Assembly (NCBI GenBank): GCA_017399185.1
Contig: JAFQEA010000008.1
Location: 1 to 64,000, forward strand
Direction of reading: 5' to 3'
DNA from: Clostridia bacterium
GTDB lineage: Bacteria; Bacillota; Clostridia; Christensenellales; Borkfalkiaceae
DNA: 64,000 bases
The notes under the pieces were generated by a model, which was not told the origin of the DNA, ran no database searches, and was given only the letters and a program-made list of their open reading frames with translations. Of this stretch, positions 34,499-42,933 are shown piece after piece; the stretch's first letter is position 1, and each line of letters begins with the position of its first letter. Position numbers and translations under genes: made by a program.

Positions 34499-34527
34499 TT
34501 GTGTTTTTTGTGCCTTGGTGCTATAAT
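34499..34527 (+). promoter_or_regulatory. Promoter for the alpha/beta hydrolase gene
   Basis: TTGTGT (34499-34504), a 17 bp spacer and TATAAT (34522-34527). The leader of about 70 nt contains a full copy of the dispersed motif. Confidence 0.65.
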
Positions 34528-34570
34528 GTAACCATTAAATTAAATGATCGGCATTTGCGGTTAAGATTAT

Positions 34571-34599
34571 AAAAACCGCGCTATAGGTCGATTATCTAC
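34571..34599 (+). repeat. Dispersed motif copy in a 5' leader
   Basis: GCGCTATAGGTCGATTATC with preceding A-run, ending 5 bp before the ATG of the hydrolase. It occupies the place where a ribosome binding site would be expected. Confidence 0.7.
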
Positions 34600-34603
34600 T
34601 ATT

Positions 34604-35473
34604 ATGGGCAAGTATAATATAAGTAAACAATTTGGTATTTGGGCGCAATTTAAGCCGCCAAGGCTTACAAAGTTTATTGCAAAAATAGCACAAAAATTCA
34701 CGGGCGGTATGTGGCGCACCTTAAAAAGACAAAAGGGGATAGCTTTTAAATGGGTTGAAATCCAAACTGGCTTAAAGGCATTTTTGATAAGCCCCGAAGG
34801 GTGTGTATCAAGTGACTGCCTGGTATATTTTCACGGTGGCGGATTTGTGTTTGATGCGGCGTTTAGTCACTATAAGCTTGCGTGTGAATACGCAAGGCGT
34901 TGCGGTATAAACGTCCTGTTTGTAGGGTATACGTTAGTGCCAAATCGCGTCTATCCCGTGCAACAAAAAGAGTGTTTAGCTGCTATAAATTACGCAAAAA
35001 AAGGCTTTGACAAGGTAATCGTCGGCGGCGATAGCGCAGGCGGTTTTTTGGCGGCAACAAGCCTTATTCAGTCAATAAATGCCGGTATACGTTTAGACGG
35101 TGCAATGCTTATCTATCCGGTTATTGATAACAAAATGCGCACAAAATCAATGATGGAGTTTTGTGATACCCCAATGTGGGATAGTATAAACAATAAAAAA
35201 ATGTGGCAGTGGTACTATGATGGTGTAGATTATCCGGTGTCTTTACTTGATATCAGCTTACCAAATAATTTACCGCCGATATATATTGAAACTGCCCAGT
35301 ATGATTGTTTAAGAGATGAAGCCCTTTTATTTAGTCAAAAGATTATCGCGCACGGCGGTAAGGTTTATGAAAATCAAACCCAATACACTATGCACGGCTT
35401 TGACGTAAAAGACTGTCAAATTACGCGTGATGCAATTTCAAGCCGAGTTGATTTTTTAAAAACACTTTTATAG
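34604..35473 (+). CDS. Alpha/beta hydrolase, acetyl-esterase (HSL) type
   Basis: This 289-residue esterase-like protein has the oxyanion motif HGGGFVF (near residue 73) and nucleophile elbow GDSAGG (Ser near residue 146). A catalytic Asp in YDCLRDEA (near 232) and His in HGFD (near 265) complete the triad. It has no signal peptide, so it is cytoplasmic. It probably deacylates small esters or lipids. It has no operon partner. No Shine-Dalgarno is visible because the dispersed motif abuts the start codon. Confidence 0.85.
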   Translation: MGKYNISKQFGIWAQFKPPRLTKFIAKIAQKFTGGMWRTLKRQKGIAFKWVEIQTGLKAFLISPEGCVSSDCLVYFHGGGFVFDAAFSHYKLACEYARRCGINVLFVGYTLVPNRVYPVQQKECLAAINYAKKGFDKVIVGGDSAGGFLAATSLIQSINAGIRLDGAMLIYPVIDNKMRTKSMMEFCDTPMWDSINNKKMWQWYYDGVDYPVSLLDISLPNNLPPIYIETAQYDCLRDEALLFSQKIIAHGGKVYENQTQYTMHGFDVKDCQITRDAISSRVDFLKTLL

Positions 35474-35493
35474 TCCAATTTACCCAAAAGTGT

Positions 35494-35521
35494 CAATAAC
35501 CGACCTATAGCCCCACTTTTT
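35494..35521 (-). repeat. Dispersed motif copy
   Basis: The reverse-complement form ACCGACCTATAGCCCCACTT, 21 bp after the hydrolase stop. Confidence 0.7.
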
Positions 35522-35594
35522 AACAATTTTTAGGTCAAAATCAACGTCGTGGATTAATTAAGTAAACAAAAAAACATATTTTGTTGCAGCCAAA

Positions 35595-35614
35595 TTGTAA
35601 ATTATCATTTACAA
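35595..35614. promoter_or_regulatory. Palindromic operator overlapping a -35 box
   Basis: TTGTAAAT (35595-35602) and ATTTACAA (35607-35614) are perfect inverted repeats around TATC. They cover the predicted -35 box of the acyltransferase promoter, so a bound repressor would block transcription. Confidence 0.55.
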
Positions 35615-35636
35615 AATACAATTTATATGATATAAT
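35608..35636 (+). promoter_or_regulatory. Promoter for the acyltransferase gene
   Basis: TTTACA (35608-35613), a 17 bp spacer and TATAAT (35631-35636). Leader of about 40 nt ending in AAGGA before the ATG. Confidence 0.7.
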
Positions 35637-35681
35637 GGAAAAAGCGTGAAATCACGCTAAACTAACCAAGGATAATATTTT

Positions 35682-37007
35682 ATGAAGCAAAAGAAAACTA
35701 TTTCACAAAAGCTTGCAAAGCGCAAATACCGTCCACCACACCGCTTTATCGCGTGGATTTATCACTTAATTATGGTAAAGATTATCGGGCGCAAGTATAA
35801 CCCGCAATTCCATATTATTGATAAGGTTTCCGACTGTGACGGACCCTGCTTTGTAATTTTTAACCACCTTTCACGTATTGACCATATGTACGTTATGGGT
35901 GCGTGCTATCCGCGTATTACCAACATGATGGCAGGCTATTGTGAATTCTATCGCGGTAAGTTCTCGTTTGTCTTCGGGCTTAACAAGGTTATCCCTAAAA
36001 AGAATTACGCTGCAGACGCACTTCCTATCCGTGCGGTAAGCAAGGTTCTCAAAAAGGGCGGCTGCGTTACCTTTGCGCCGGAAGGCTTGGCAAGTGACTT
36101 TGGCGGCAACAAGCCAATCGTACCTGGGACGAGTAAGATGTTCAAGCACTTCAAAGTGCCCGTATATTTTTGCCACCTTCAAGGTCAGTACCTTCAAAAC
36201 ACCAAGGTTTGCTTGGATGAGCGTTTAGGCCAGACCCACGCAACAATGAAGCTTTTATTCAGTAAGGACGACGTTGCGCGCTTATCCGTTGAAGAAATGG
36301 ACGATATCATTAACGAAAAGTTCCGTATCGACGAATACGCTTGGGGTAAAGAAAACAAGATTAAGTGGAAAACAAACGGCAGGATTTGCCACCGCTTGGA
36401 AGACCTTTGCTATAAATGCCCCAAATGCGGTAGCGAATTCACAATGAAGGGTGAAGGCGATAAGATTTACTGTACCAAGTGCGGCAACGGCGCAACCATG
36501 GACGACTACTATGAATTCCATCCGTTTGAAGGCTCCGTTATCCCCGAGTCCCCGCTTGTTTGGTCTGAAAATCAACGTAAGGATATCATAAGGGAAATCC
36601 GTGAAAATCCAGATTACCGCTTTGAAGATGAATGCGAAATCGGCAACCTTGACGAATACAAGCTTTTATGGAAAAATAAAACGAGTAATATCGTTGGCTC
36701 GGGTAAGATCTGGATTGACCACAAAGGGCTTCACTATGAAGGCACGAGAAACGGTCAGCCTTATGAATTCCACGTTAGCTACAAGTCGCTATATACGCTT
36801 ATCACCGAAGTTGATATGAGCTATTTCAACTTCTATTTGGACGGCGAATATTTTGACGTATTCCCCAAACACCAAACCGTTTGGAAGTTCTATCTGTTGG
36901 TTGAAGAAATGCATCGTTATCACGTTAACTTCTATAAAAACTTTAAATGGAACGACCATTTGTACGAAGGTTTAGAGCTTGGTATTGATAACAAGCAAGA
37001 TAAATAA
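35682..37007 (+). CDS. PlsC-type acyltransferase with C-terminal zinc ribbon
   Basis: This 441-residue protein has an N-terminal lysophospholipid acyltransferase domain with the NHxxxxD motif (NHLSRID near residue 62) and an EG motif (FAPEGLA near 133). After about residue 240 comes a zinc ribbon with two Cys pairs (CYKCPKCG, CTKCG). A unique ~150-residue C-terminal region rich in Trp/Tyr follows. It is likely to acylate a glycerophospholipid precursor on the inner face of the membrane. The zinc ribbon is unusual for PlsC and may regulate the enzyme or bind a partner. The promoter carries a palindromic operator. Confidence 0.82.
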   Translation: MKQKKTISQKLAKRKYRPPHRFIAWIYHLIMVKIIGRKYNPQFHIIDKVSDCDGPCFVIFNHLSRIDHMYVMGACYPRITNMMAGYCEFYRGKFSFVFGLNKVIPKKNYAADALPIRAVSKVLKKGGCVTFAPEGLASDFGGNKPIVPGTSKMFKHFKVPVYFCHLQGQYLQNTKVCLDERLGQTHATMKLLFSKDDVARLSVEEMDDIINEKFRIDEYAWGKENKIKWKTNGRICHRLEDLCYKCPKCGSEFTMKGEGDKIYCTKCGNGATMDDYYEFHPFEGSVIPESPLVWSENQRKDIIREIRENPDYRFEDECEIGNLDEYKLLWKNKTSNIVGSGKIWIDHKGLHYEGTRNGQPYEFHVSYKSLYTLITEVDMSYFNFYLDGEYFDVFPKHQTVWKFYLLVEEMHRYHVNFYKNFKWNDHLYEGLELGIDNKQDK

Positions 37008-37014
37008 TCAAATA

Positions 37015-37044
37015 AAAAAGCGTAGCAAAGCTGCTACGCTTTTT
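37015..37044. terminator. Bidirectional terminator
   Basis: AAAAAGCGTAGCA (37015-37027) pairs with TGCTACGCTTTTT (37032-37044) around AAGC, between the converging acyltransferase and gdhA genes. Confidence 0.85.
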
Positions 37045-37070
37045 CTATTCCCAAAATAATAAAATAGCAA

Positions 37071-37098
37071 GTTAACGGGCTTATAGCCCCACTTTTTT
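37071..37098 (-). repeat. Dispersed motif copy abutting the gdhA stop
   Basis: GGGCTTATAGCCCCACTTTT runs into the stop codon of gdhA at 37097-37099. Confidence 0.6.
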
Positions 37099-38440
37099 AA
37101 TAAATACCTTGCATTATCATAGCGGTCGAAACCTTTTTAAAGCCCGCTAAATTAGCAGCTTTACATAAATCGTAACCTATACCAAATTCATTTGCCGCGT
37201 CAATAAGCTGGTTATAGATACCGCGCATAATGTCTTTAAGCTTATTATCGACTTCTTCTTTCGTCCAGGAAAGTCTTTGACTGTTCTGGCTCATTTCCAA
37301 GCCCGATACTGCAACGCCGCCCGCGTTTGCCGCCTTTGCAGGACAAACGATTACGCCGTGGTCTTTAAAGTAGTCGATTGCTTGATTTGTGGTTGGCATG
37401 TTTGCACCTTCGTTAACAAATTTAACGCCAAGCTGTACGGCTTTTATTGCTTGCTCTAAATCAATTTCGTTCTGGGTTGCACAAGGCATATAAACGTCTG
37501 CTTTAACCTTGCCCCAAGGCTGTTGATTCTTATAAAATACGCCGCCAAATTTATCGGCAAATTCTTGTTTGGTTAAGCCCTTCTGTCGTGCTAAAATGAT
37601 ATCTTCAGCGCCTTCTTTTGACAAGCCGTTTTCAAAATAGATATACCCGTCCTGACCGGAAAGCGTTACAACCTTACCGCCAAGCTCAATTATCTTTTTC
37701 GCGCTGCCCCAGGCAACGTTGCCAAAGCCTGAAAGTGCAAAGGTAAGCCCTTTAATATTTTGATTGAAATGGTTTAAAACCTGCTCTAAAAAATATACCG
37801 CGCCATAGCCCGTTGCTTCGGGGCGGATAAAGCTTCCGCCAAAGCTTAAGTGCTTGCCCGTTAGCACGCCGTTTTCGTACGCGCCGCGTATGCGTTTGTA
37901 TTGACCGAACATATACCCAACTTCGCGCTGGGAAACGCCAATATCCCCGGCGGGGACGTCAATATCCGGGCCTATATGTCGATAAAGCTCAGTCATAAAG
38001 GCTTGGCAAAAGCGCATAATTTCCCCGTCGGACTTACCGCGCGGGTCAAAATCCGCACCGCCCTTACCACCGCCCATCGGAAGGGTAGTAAGGCTGTTTT
38101 TAAAGGTCTGCTCAAACGCCAAAAACTTGATAACCGAAAGGTTTACGCTTGGGTGAAACCGAAGCCCGCCCTTATAAGGTCCGATTGCGTTGTTAAACTG
38201 CACCCTGTATCCGCGGTTTACTTGTGGCTTGCCGCTATCGTCCACCCAGCAAACCCTGAAGCTTATGCACCTGTCAGGCTCTACAAGGCGTTCCAAAATA
38301 CCGTTCTTTTTGTAAAGGTCTTGGTCCTTTTCAATGGCAGGGGCAAGGGATAAAAGAACTTCGCTAACCGCCTGGATATATTCGTGCTCGTTTGGGTTTT
38401 TGTCTTTAACTGATTGAATAACTTGATTGATATAATCCAT
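37097..38440 (-). CDS. gdhA: Glutamate dehydrogenase
   Basis: This 447-residue enzyme of the hexameric small type interconverts glutamate and 2-oxoglutarate plus ammonia. The catalytic lysine motif PMGGGKGG (near residue 122), PAGDIGV (near 162) and a Rossmann GFGNVAWG near residue 239 are clear. The strong TTGACA/TAAAAT promoter at 38462-38490 and an AGGTGG ribosome binding site are upstream. The cofactor is probably NADP(H), from similarity of the N-terminal region to anabolic enzymes, but I cannot fix it. It offers a second entry or exit for glutamate beside the methylaspartate route. Confidence 0.94.
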   Translation of the reverse strand: MDYINQVIQSVKDKNPNEHEYIQAVSEVLLSLAPAIEKDQDLYKKNGILERLVEPDRCISFRVCWVDDSGKPQVNRGYRVQFNNAIGPYKGGLRFHPSVNLSVIKFLAFEQTFKNSLTTLPMGGGKGGADFDPRGKSDGEIMRFCQAFMTELYRHIGPDIDVPAGDIGVSQREVGYMFGQYKRIRGAYENGVLTGKHLSFGGSFIRPEATGYGAVYFLEQVLNHFNQNIKGLTFALSGFGNVAWGSAKKIIELGGKVVTLSGQDGYIYFENGLSKEGAEDIILARQKGLTKQEFADKFGGVFYKNQQPWGKVKADVYMPCATQNEIDLEQAIKAVQLGVKFVNEGANMPTTNQAIDYFKDHGVIVCPAKAANAGGVAVSGLEMSQNSQRLSWTKEEVDNKLKDIMRGIYNQLIDAANEFGIGYDLCKAANLAGFKKVSTAMIMQGIY

Positions 38441-38461
38441 AATCCACCTATATAATGGTAT

Positions 38462-38490
38462 ATTTTAATGCAAAACGATAAATTTGTCAA
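38462..38490 (-). promoter_or_regulatory. Promoter for gdhA
   Basis: Minus-strand TTGACA (38490-38485), exact 17 bp spacer and TAAAAT (38467-38462). Confidence 0.75.
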
Positions 38491-38537
38491 TAGTAAGCCC
38501 TAAATTAATATTAATTTAGCCTTTTTTATTAAAATGC

Positions 38538-38566
38538 TTTACATTAAAGCGCAAAAAGTTTATACT
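38538..38566 (+). promoter_or_regulatory. Promoter for the AEC transporter
   Basis: TTTACA (38538-38543), 17 bp spacer, TATACT (38561-38566). The leader contains a small hairpin AATTAAGC-TTGCG-GCTTAATT (38573-38593) that could influence expression. Confidence 0.6.
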
Positions 38567-38621
38567 TTAATAAATTAAGCTTGCGGCTTAATTATGACTT
38601 AAGACTTGAAAGGGGGCACGT

Positions 38622-39647
38622 ATGCCAACTATTATTTTCGCGCTTAACGCGGTTGTTCCGCTCATTTTAATAATTGCGCTTGGCTACGGCCTTAAAAAAG
38701 TAAACTTTATCACCAAGGAATTTGCCGCAATCGGTAACAAAATGGTGTTTAAGGTTTTACTGCCGATAACCTTGTTTAACAACATTTATTCAATCCAAAG
38801 CTTTTCAAGCATCGATTGGTCGGCTGTTATGTTTGCTGTGGCAGGGATTGTTGCCGTCTTTGCGCTTGGGTTTGTGCTTGTACCCTTATTTGTCAAGAAA
38901 AAATCCCAACGCGGTGCAATCGTGCAATGCTTATTCAGGTCAAATTACGCAATAATCGGTATCCCGCTTGCGCAAATGATTGCAGGGGAATCGGGCAGAC
39001 AGGTTGCGTCGCTTTTGTCAGCGTTTGCAGTACCAACCTTTAATATTTTGGCGGTAATAACGCTTTCATATTTTCAGGTTGAAAAGCCAAGCGGTGAAGA
39101 CGCTCAAACTAACGAAGCCAATCAAGCAAAAAATCAGTCTGCGCTTAAAAAGACCCTTTTGGGTATTGCAAAAAACCCGCTTATCCACGGCGTGTTGTTA
39201 GGTCTTGTCGCTGTTGGTGTAAGGTCGATTTTCGTAAAGCACGGCATAAGCTTTAGACTTTCAAATATCAAGTTTATATACGACGCGGTTGAAAAGTTAG
39301 CCAACGTAACAACCCCGCTTGCGCTCATCGTTTTAGGCGCACAGTTTGAGTTTGCTTCCTTTAAAAAGGACCTTGTTACCGTTATTATCACAAGCGTATT
39401 CCGCAATGCAATTATCCCTGCGGTTATGCTTGTTATTGCAGGCGTATTCTTTAACTTTAGTCCTGCGGTAATTGCATCTTTGGTTGCAATTTTTGCTTCC
39501 CCAGTCGCCGTTTCAAGCGCGATTATGGCGCAGGAAATGCACGCTGACGCAGATTTGGCGCGTTCGTTCGTTGTATCAACAACCATACTTTCAGCCCCAA
39601 TGCTCGTTATAATTATTGCGGTGTTGCGTGCGCTTACGCTGGTATAA
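38622..39647 (+). CDS. AEC (auxin efflux carrier) family transporter
   Basis: This 341-residue membrane protein has about ten helices in two halves, joined by a polar loop (about residues 155-185, rich in Glu, Asn and Gln). Family features include LPITLFNNIY near residue 47, the FRSNYAIIGIPLA segment near residue 105, and an ASPVAVSSAIMAQEM segment near 292. Bacterial members export or import dicarboxylates such as malate. It is transcribed divergently from gdhA. AAAGGGGG precedes the ATG. The substrate is unknown; an organic acid tied to glutamate metabolism is plausible. Confidence 0.88.
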   Translation: MPTIIFALNAVVPLILIIALGYGLKKVNFITKEFAAIGNKMVFKVLLPITLFNNIYSIQSFSSIDWSAVMFAVAGIVAVFALGFVLVPLFVKKKSQRGAIVQCLFRSNYAIIGIPLAQMIAGESGRQVASLLSAFAVPTFNILAVITLSYFQVEKPSGEDAQTNEANQAKNQSALKKTLLGIAKNPLIHGVLLGLVAVGVRSIFVKHGISFRLSNIKFIYDAVEKLANVTTPLALIVLGAQFEFASFKKDLVTVIITSVFRNAIIPAVMLVIAGVFFNFSPAVIASLVAIFASPVAVSSAIMAQEMHADADLARSFVVSTTILSAPMLVIIIAVLRALTLV

Positions 39648-39665
39648 AAATTTATCTTAAAATAT

Positions 39666-39697
39666 AAAAAGTCCGCCTATAAGTCGATTATCTCAAC
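39666..39697 (+). repeat. Dispersed motif copy forming part of a terminator
   Basis: GTCCGCCTATAAGTCGATTA, 19 bp after the AEC stop. Its CCGCCTA part serves as the left arm of the terminator stem at 39673-39714. Confidence 0.65.
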
Positions 39698-39714
39698 TTT
39701 TTAGGCGGTTTTTT
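39673..39714 (+). terminator. Terminator built partly from a dispersed motif
   Basis: CCGCCTA (39673-39679) pairs with TAGGCGG (39702-39708), followed by TTTTTT. The 22-base loop holds the rest of the motif. Confidence 0.6.
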
Positions 39715-39722
39715 AATTGAAT

Positions 39723-40664
39723 TTATTTATTTTTTATCTCGTAAAGCGCTTTATTTAACTGCGCTTTATACCAATTTGCGGCTTGGCGATTTATTGGCTT
39801 TGCCCAAGAAACGGCGTTAAGGCCTTTTAATTTAGGATAATATTCAAAGCGTGCGGTTTTATCCCTGAAGGTGTCGTTCCACTTGTCAAATACGGTATCT
39901 TTAACGTGGCTTGAATATTTGCAGGAAATAAACGTTGATTTACCAAAATCACGCCAAGGTCTTGCAAGATAGGTTGTGTTGTCCAAAACGTCGCTTTCTG
40001 CGTTAAATGTGCAGTTTAAAAATACAAAGCCAACGTCCTGCTTTAACGAGTGTGCAGGTGCTGCAACGTAAGCGGTTGTTCTTCCGTCGTTCACGTTCGT
40101 GAAGGTGCAATTTTTAAAGAAAGCCCTTGCCGTGCCAAAGACGTAATCAACGCTTCCAAGTATGTTACAATTCAAATAAACCTGGGTGCTTTGACCTTCA
40201 AAATAGCGTTCGTTATCTTTCAAAAAGCCGTTGTATCTTACAACCAAGTCATCTGGCAAAGGTCCACAAAAAAGCGTGTCCTGCATAGAACAAAGCCTTA
40301 AGTTTTGTCCTAAAAAGTTGTTGCCTAAAACGGATAGCGCAACGGCTTGACCTTTTGCTTGCGGAAACATCGCGTCGTTTATAATTGTCACGTTTTTTAG
40401 GGTAACGTTATCGGCAATTACGTTCACGGTGTAGGTTCTAAAGGTGTTATACTCCTGCCCGTCGGCGTGTATTTTTTTTGCGTAGTCGTCATAAACAATT
40501 ACGCTTTTACCCGACTTGTCACCAAGGATAGTGATATTGTCAACACTAACCACAAGCTTTTCGCGGTAAACGCGCGGCGATAAAACAATAGTGTCACCGG
40601 GCTTTGCGCATGCAAGCGCTTGGGTAATGGTTTGTTCTTTAACTTTGATTATACTCATAGTCAA
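39723..40664 (-). CDS. Pectinesterase-like protein (CE8), no signal peptide
   Basis: This 313-residue beta-helix enzyme of the pectin methylesterase family shows MQDTLF (near residue 135), the catalytic GSVDYVFG (near 168) with its Asp, and LARPWRDFGKST (near 231) with the substrate-binding Arg/Trp. It would remove methyl groups from pectin or oligogalacturonides. No signal peptide is apparent, so it should act inside the cell on imported oligomers. It begins 3 bp after the ttcA-like gene and is likely cotranscribed with it, an odd pairing. It supports a plant-fed gut habitat. Confidence 0.88.
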   Translation of the reverse strand: MTMSIIKVKEQTITQALACAKPGDTIVLSPRVYREKLVVSVDNITILGDKSGKSVIVYDDYAKKIHADGQEYNTFRTYTVNVIADNVTLKNVTIINDAMFPQAKGQAVALSVLGNNFLGQNLRLCSMQDTLFCGPLPDDLVVRYNGFLKDNERYFEGQSTQVYLNCNILGSVDYVFGTARAFFKNCTFTNVNDGRTTAYVAAPAHSLKQDVGFVFLNCTFNAESDVLDNTTYLARPWRDFGKSTFISCKYSSHVKDTVFDKWNDTFRDKTARFEYYPKLKGLNAVSWAKPINRQAANWYKAQLNKALYEIKNK

Positions 40665-40667
40665 TAC

Positions 40668-41447
40668 CTATTCAGCTTCATTATCGGTGTTAACGTCATT
40701 ATCAGACGGTAAGCCAAGCTTTTTCTTAACGTCGTCAAAAAGATGGTTGCGTTCAGGGTGATAGATTGCAGAAAGCATTCTATCCTTTGCAAACGGCACG
40801 TCAGCTTTAATGCTTGCAATAAGCTCTTTAACGTATTGGCGTTTAGTATGCTTATCGTAGGGGCAATAATTCTTAATAACAGGCAGATTTTTAGAATAAG
40901 CCGCAACGTCCTTTTCTTCAATATAAATCATAGGGCGGATAACCGTCATTTGGCTGCGGGAAAGATAAGTTACAGGCTCAAAGGTGGAAAGCCTTCCTTC
41001 ATAAATTAATGATAAAAAGAAGGTTTCAACAAGGTCGTCAGCGTGATGCCCAAGCGCAAGCTTGTTACACCCGTGCTTTAACGCTAATGTATTAAGCGCG
41101 CCGCGGCGAAGCTTACTGCACAGACTGCAGGGATTTTTTTCCTTTCTCACGTCAAAGAGTATTTCACCGATATCGGTCTTTTCAACAATGTATTCAACGC
41201 CGAGCTCTTTGCAATATTTTTCCATCTGCTCAACTTGGGCGTTATCGCATTCAAGCCCCATATCAATCCTTATTGCGATAAGCTCAAAGTCCTTCGGGTA
41301 AAATCGCTTAAGTGCGGCAAAAACGGTCAGCAGGGTAACGCTGTCCTTACCGCCGGATAAACCAACGGCAATTTTGTCGCCGGCGGAAATCATATTGTAA
41401 TCTTCAATCGCACGTCTAAATGGCGATAAAAGCTGTTGGGTTTTCAT
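40668..41447 (-). CDS. TtcA-like tRNA sulfur-transfer ATPase
   Basis: This 259-residue PP-loop protein of the TtcA / TilS-like group has the ATP motif GLSGGKDS (near residue 30), CSLCSKLRRG (near 108) with the two cysteines of the iron-sulfur site, and GHHADD near 133. TtcA inserts sulfur at C32 of certain tRNAs. I chose ATG 41447, since AAAGGA lies upstream; a TTG at 41468 would extend it by seven residues. Similar clostridial proteins are annotated only as tRNA 2-thiocytidine biosynthesis proteins, so the exact target is uncertain. Confidence 0.85.
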   Translation of the reverse strand: MKTQQLLSPFRRAIEDYNMISAGDKIAVGLSGGKDSVTLLTVFAALKRFYPKDFELIAIRIDMGLECDNAQVEQMEKYCKELGVEYIVEKTDIGEILFDVRKEKNPCSLCSKLRRGALNTLALKHGCNKLALGHHADDLVETFFLSLIYEGRLSTFEPVTYLSRSQMTVIRPMIYIEEKDVAAYSKNLPVIKNYCPYDKHTKRQYVKELIASIKADVPFAKDRMLSAIYHPERNHLFDDVKKKLGLPSDNDVNTDNEAE

Positions 41448-41462
41448 AGGCTTAAAAATCCT

Positions 41463-41490
41463 TTGCAAAAAGACAATTTTGTGATATAAT
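41463..41490 (+). promoter_or_regulatory. Promoter for the small export protein
   Basis: TTGCAA (41463-41468), 16 bp spacer, and TATAAT (41485-41490) with TG one base upstream (extended -10). Confidence 0.65.
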
Positions 41491-41536
41491 CATAATATAT
41501 TATTTTTAGCGGAAAATCAATTTTTTTGGAGCTGTT

Positions 41537-42178
41537 ATGGCAGATAAAGCTGTAGAATTTTTACAATCGATCACCCAAAACCCATATTTGATTGTGTTTT
41601 TGGTGTCAATGCTGCCACTTATTGAACTAAAAGGCGCAATACCAATCGGTGCTAAATTAGGTCTTGGGCTTATGGAAAGCTCTATTTTAGCCTACCTTGG
41701 CTCAACGGTCGTGGTGCTTTGCGTTTTCTTTTTGATAAAATATGTATTCATATTGCTCAAAAAAATAAAATTTATCAAAAAATTGGTGCTTAAGGTTGAA
41801 TACGTAATCAATAAAAAGGCGCAAAATCTTGCAAAGCGCTCACAAAATAAAGCTGAAGACGTAAAAAACAAAATCATATTTTTAGGGCTATTAACCTTTG
41901 TTGCAATACCCGTTCCGCTTACCGGTGTATGGACGGGTGCGGCGATAGCAGTATTTTTGGATATGCGCTTTTTACCGTCGGCAATCGCGCTTTGTGCGGG
42001 TAATCTTATTTCTGGCGCAATCATTACGCTTTTGACCTTTTTATTTAAAGATTACGTTGACACAATTATCTTAATAATTCTTATGCTTGCCATAGTTTTA
42101 CTTATTGTGACAATCGTTAAGGTTATCATGTCACCCGCGGCGGAAGATGAAAAATCATTACCCGGTGACAAAAACTAA
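41537..42178 (+). CDS. Small multidrug export-like membrane protein (COG2426 type)
   Basis: This 213-residue membrane protein has about five helices. The start PLIELKGAIPIGAKLG (near residue 25) and AIPVPLTGVWTGAAIA (near residue 120) are typical of the COG2426 family, which is annotated as small multidrug export. A basic, lysine-rich loop (residues ~72-115) lies between helices. Direct evidence for drug export in this family is thin, so the function should be taken loosely. TGGAGC precedes the ATG. It stands alone after a good promoter and is followed by a dispersed motif. Confidence 0.8.
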   Translation: MADKAVEFLQSITQNPYLIVFLVSMLPLIELKGAIPIGAKLGLGLMESSILAYLGSTVVVLCVFFLIKYVFILLKKIKFIKKLVLKVEYVINKKAQNLAKRSQNKAEDVKNKIIFLGLLTFVAIPVPLTGVWTGAAIAVFLDMRFLPSAIALCAGNLISGAIITLLTFLFKDYVDTIILIILMLAIVLLIVTIVKVIMSPAAEDEKSLPGDKN

Positions 42179-42183
42179 AAAGT

Positions 42184-42214
42184 GCTGTTAATCGACCTAT
42201 AGACGGGCTTTTTA
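42184..42214 (-). repeat. Dispersed motif copy
   Basis: TTAATCGACCTATAGACGGG plus a T-run, 6 bp after the preceding stop codon. Confidence 0.7.
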
Positions 42215-42243
42215 TCTAAAAACAATAAAATTTAGGGTGCAAA

Positions 42244-42861
42244 ATGGACGTTAAAACAAATTATGATTTTCAATTTGATAATATTGTAAAGGGGCTTGAA
42301 ACTAAAAAAAGGCTGCTTTTACACGCTTGCTGTGCGCCGTGCGCGTCAAGCGTTTTAGAGCGTGTAACCCCATATTTTGACGTTACCATATACTTTTATA
42401 ACCCCAATATAACAGACAGGGCAGAATATCTACATAGGTATAACGAGCTTTTAAGGTTCGTCAGCATAGTTTACGGCGATAAAATCAAGGTGATTGACGG
42501 CGGCTTTGATCCTAGGCCTTTTATCGAAGCCGCACGCGGTTTAGAAGATGAGCCCGAGCGTGGTTTGCGCTGTGATAAGTGCTTTTATCTTCGTCTTAAA
42601 AAAACGGCAGAGCTTGCAAAAGTCGGCCTATATGACTATTATTGCACTACTTTGAGCGTAAGCCCACATAAAAATGCGCAGCTTTTAAACGAGCTTGGCT
42701 TTAAAATTGAACAGGAAGAATTAGTTAAATGGCTTCCGTCAGACTTTAAAAAGAAGCAGGGCTACGTCAGGTCGATAGAGCTTTCTAAAGAGTACGATTT
42801 GTATCGCCAAAACTATTGCGGATGCGTCTTTTCGCAAAAATTGGCGGAAAAAAATAATTAG
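42244..42861 (+). CDS. queH: Epoxyqueuosine reductase QueH
   Basis: This 205-residue enzyme performs the last step of queuosine tRNA modification, reduction of epoxyqueuosine. It carries the QueH (formerly DUF208) cysteines: HACCAPCASS (near residue 27), LRCDKCFYLR (near 100), and a C-terminal NYCGCVFS near residue 184. TTLSVSPHKN near 127 is also typical. AGGG precedes the ATG. It ends just before the terminator at 42878. Confidence 0.92.
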   Translation: MDVKTNYDFQFDNIVKGLETKKRLLLHACCAPCASSVLERVTPYFDVTIYFYNPNITDRAEYLHRYNELLRFVSIVYGDKIKVIDGGFDPRPFIEAARGLEDEPERGLRCDKCFYLRLKKTAELAKVGLYDYYCTTLSVSPHKNAQLLNELGFKIEQEELVKWLPSDFKKKQGYVRSIELSKEYDLYRQNYCGCVFSQKLAEKNN

Positions 42862-42877
42862 TTAAGGATAATTTTTT

Positions 42878-42919
42878 GGCGGTTGGGTTGTTTTACCTTT
42901 ACAAACCGCCTTTTTTATT
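42878..42919 (+). terminator. Terminator after queH
   Basis: GGCGGTT (42878-42884) pairs with AACCGCC (42904-42910) and is followed by six T. Confidence 0.7.
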
Positions 42920-42924
42920 ATAAT
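42898..42924 (+). promoter_or_regulatory. Promoter giving a probably leaderless transcript
   Basis: TATAAT at 42919-42924 lies only nine bases before the ATG at 42934. TTTACA (42898-42903) is a candidate -35 with a short 15 bp spacer. Transcription would start within about three bases of the start codon. Confidence 0.5.
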
Positions 42925-42933
42925 ATATTATAT

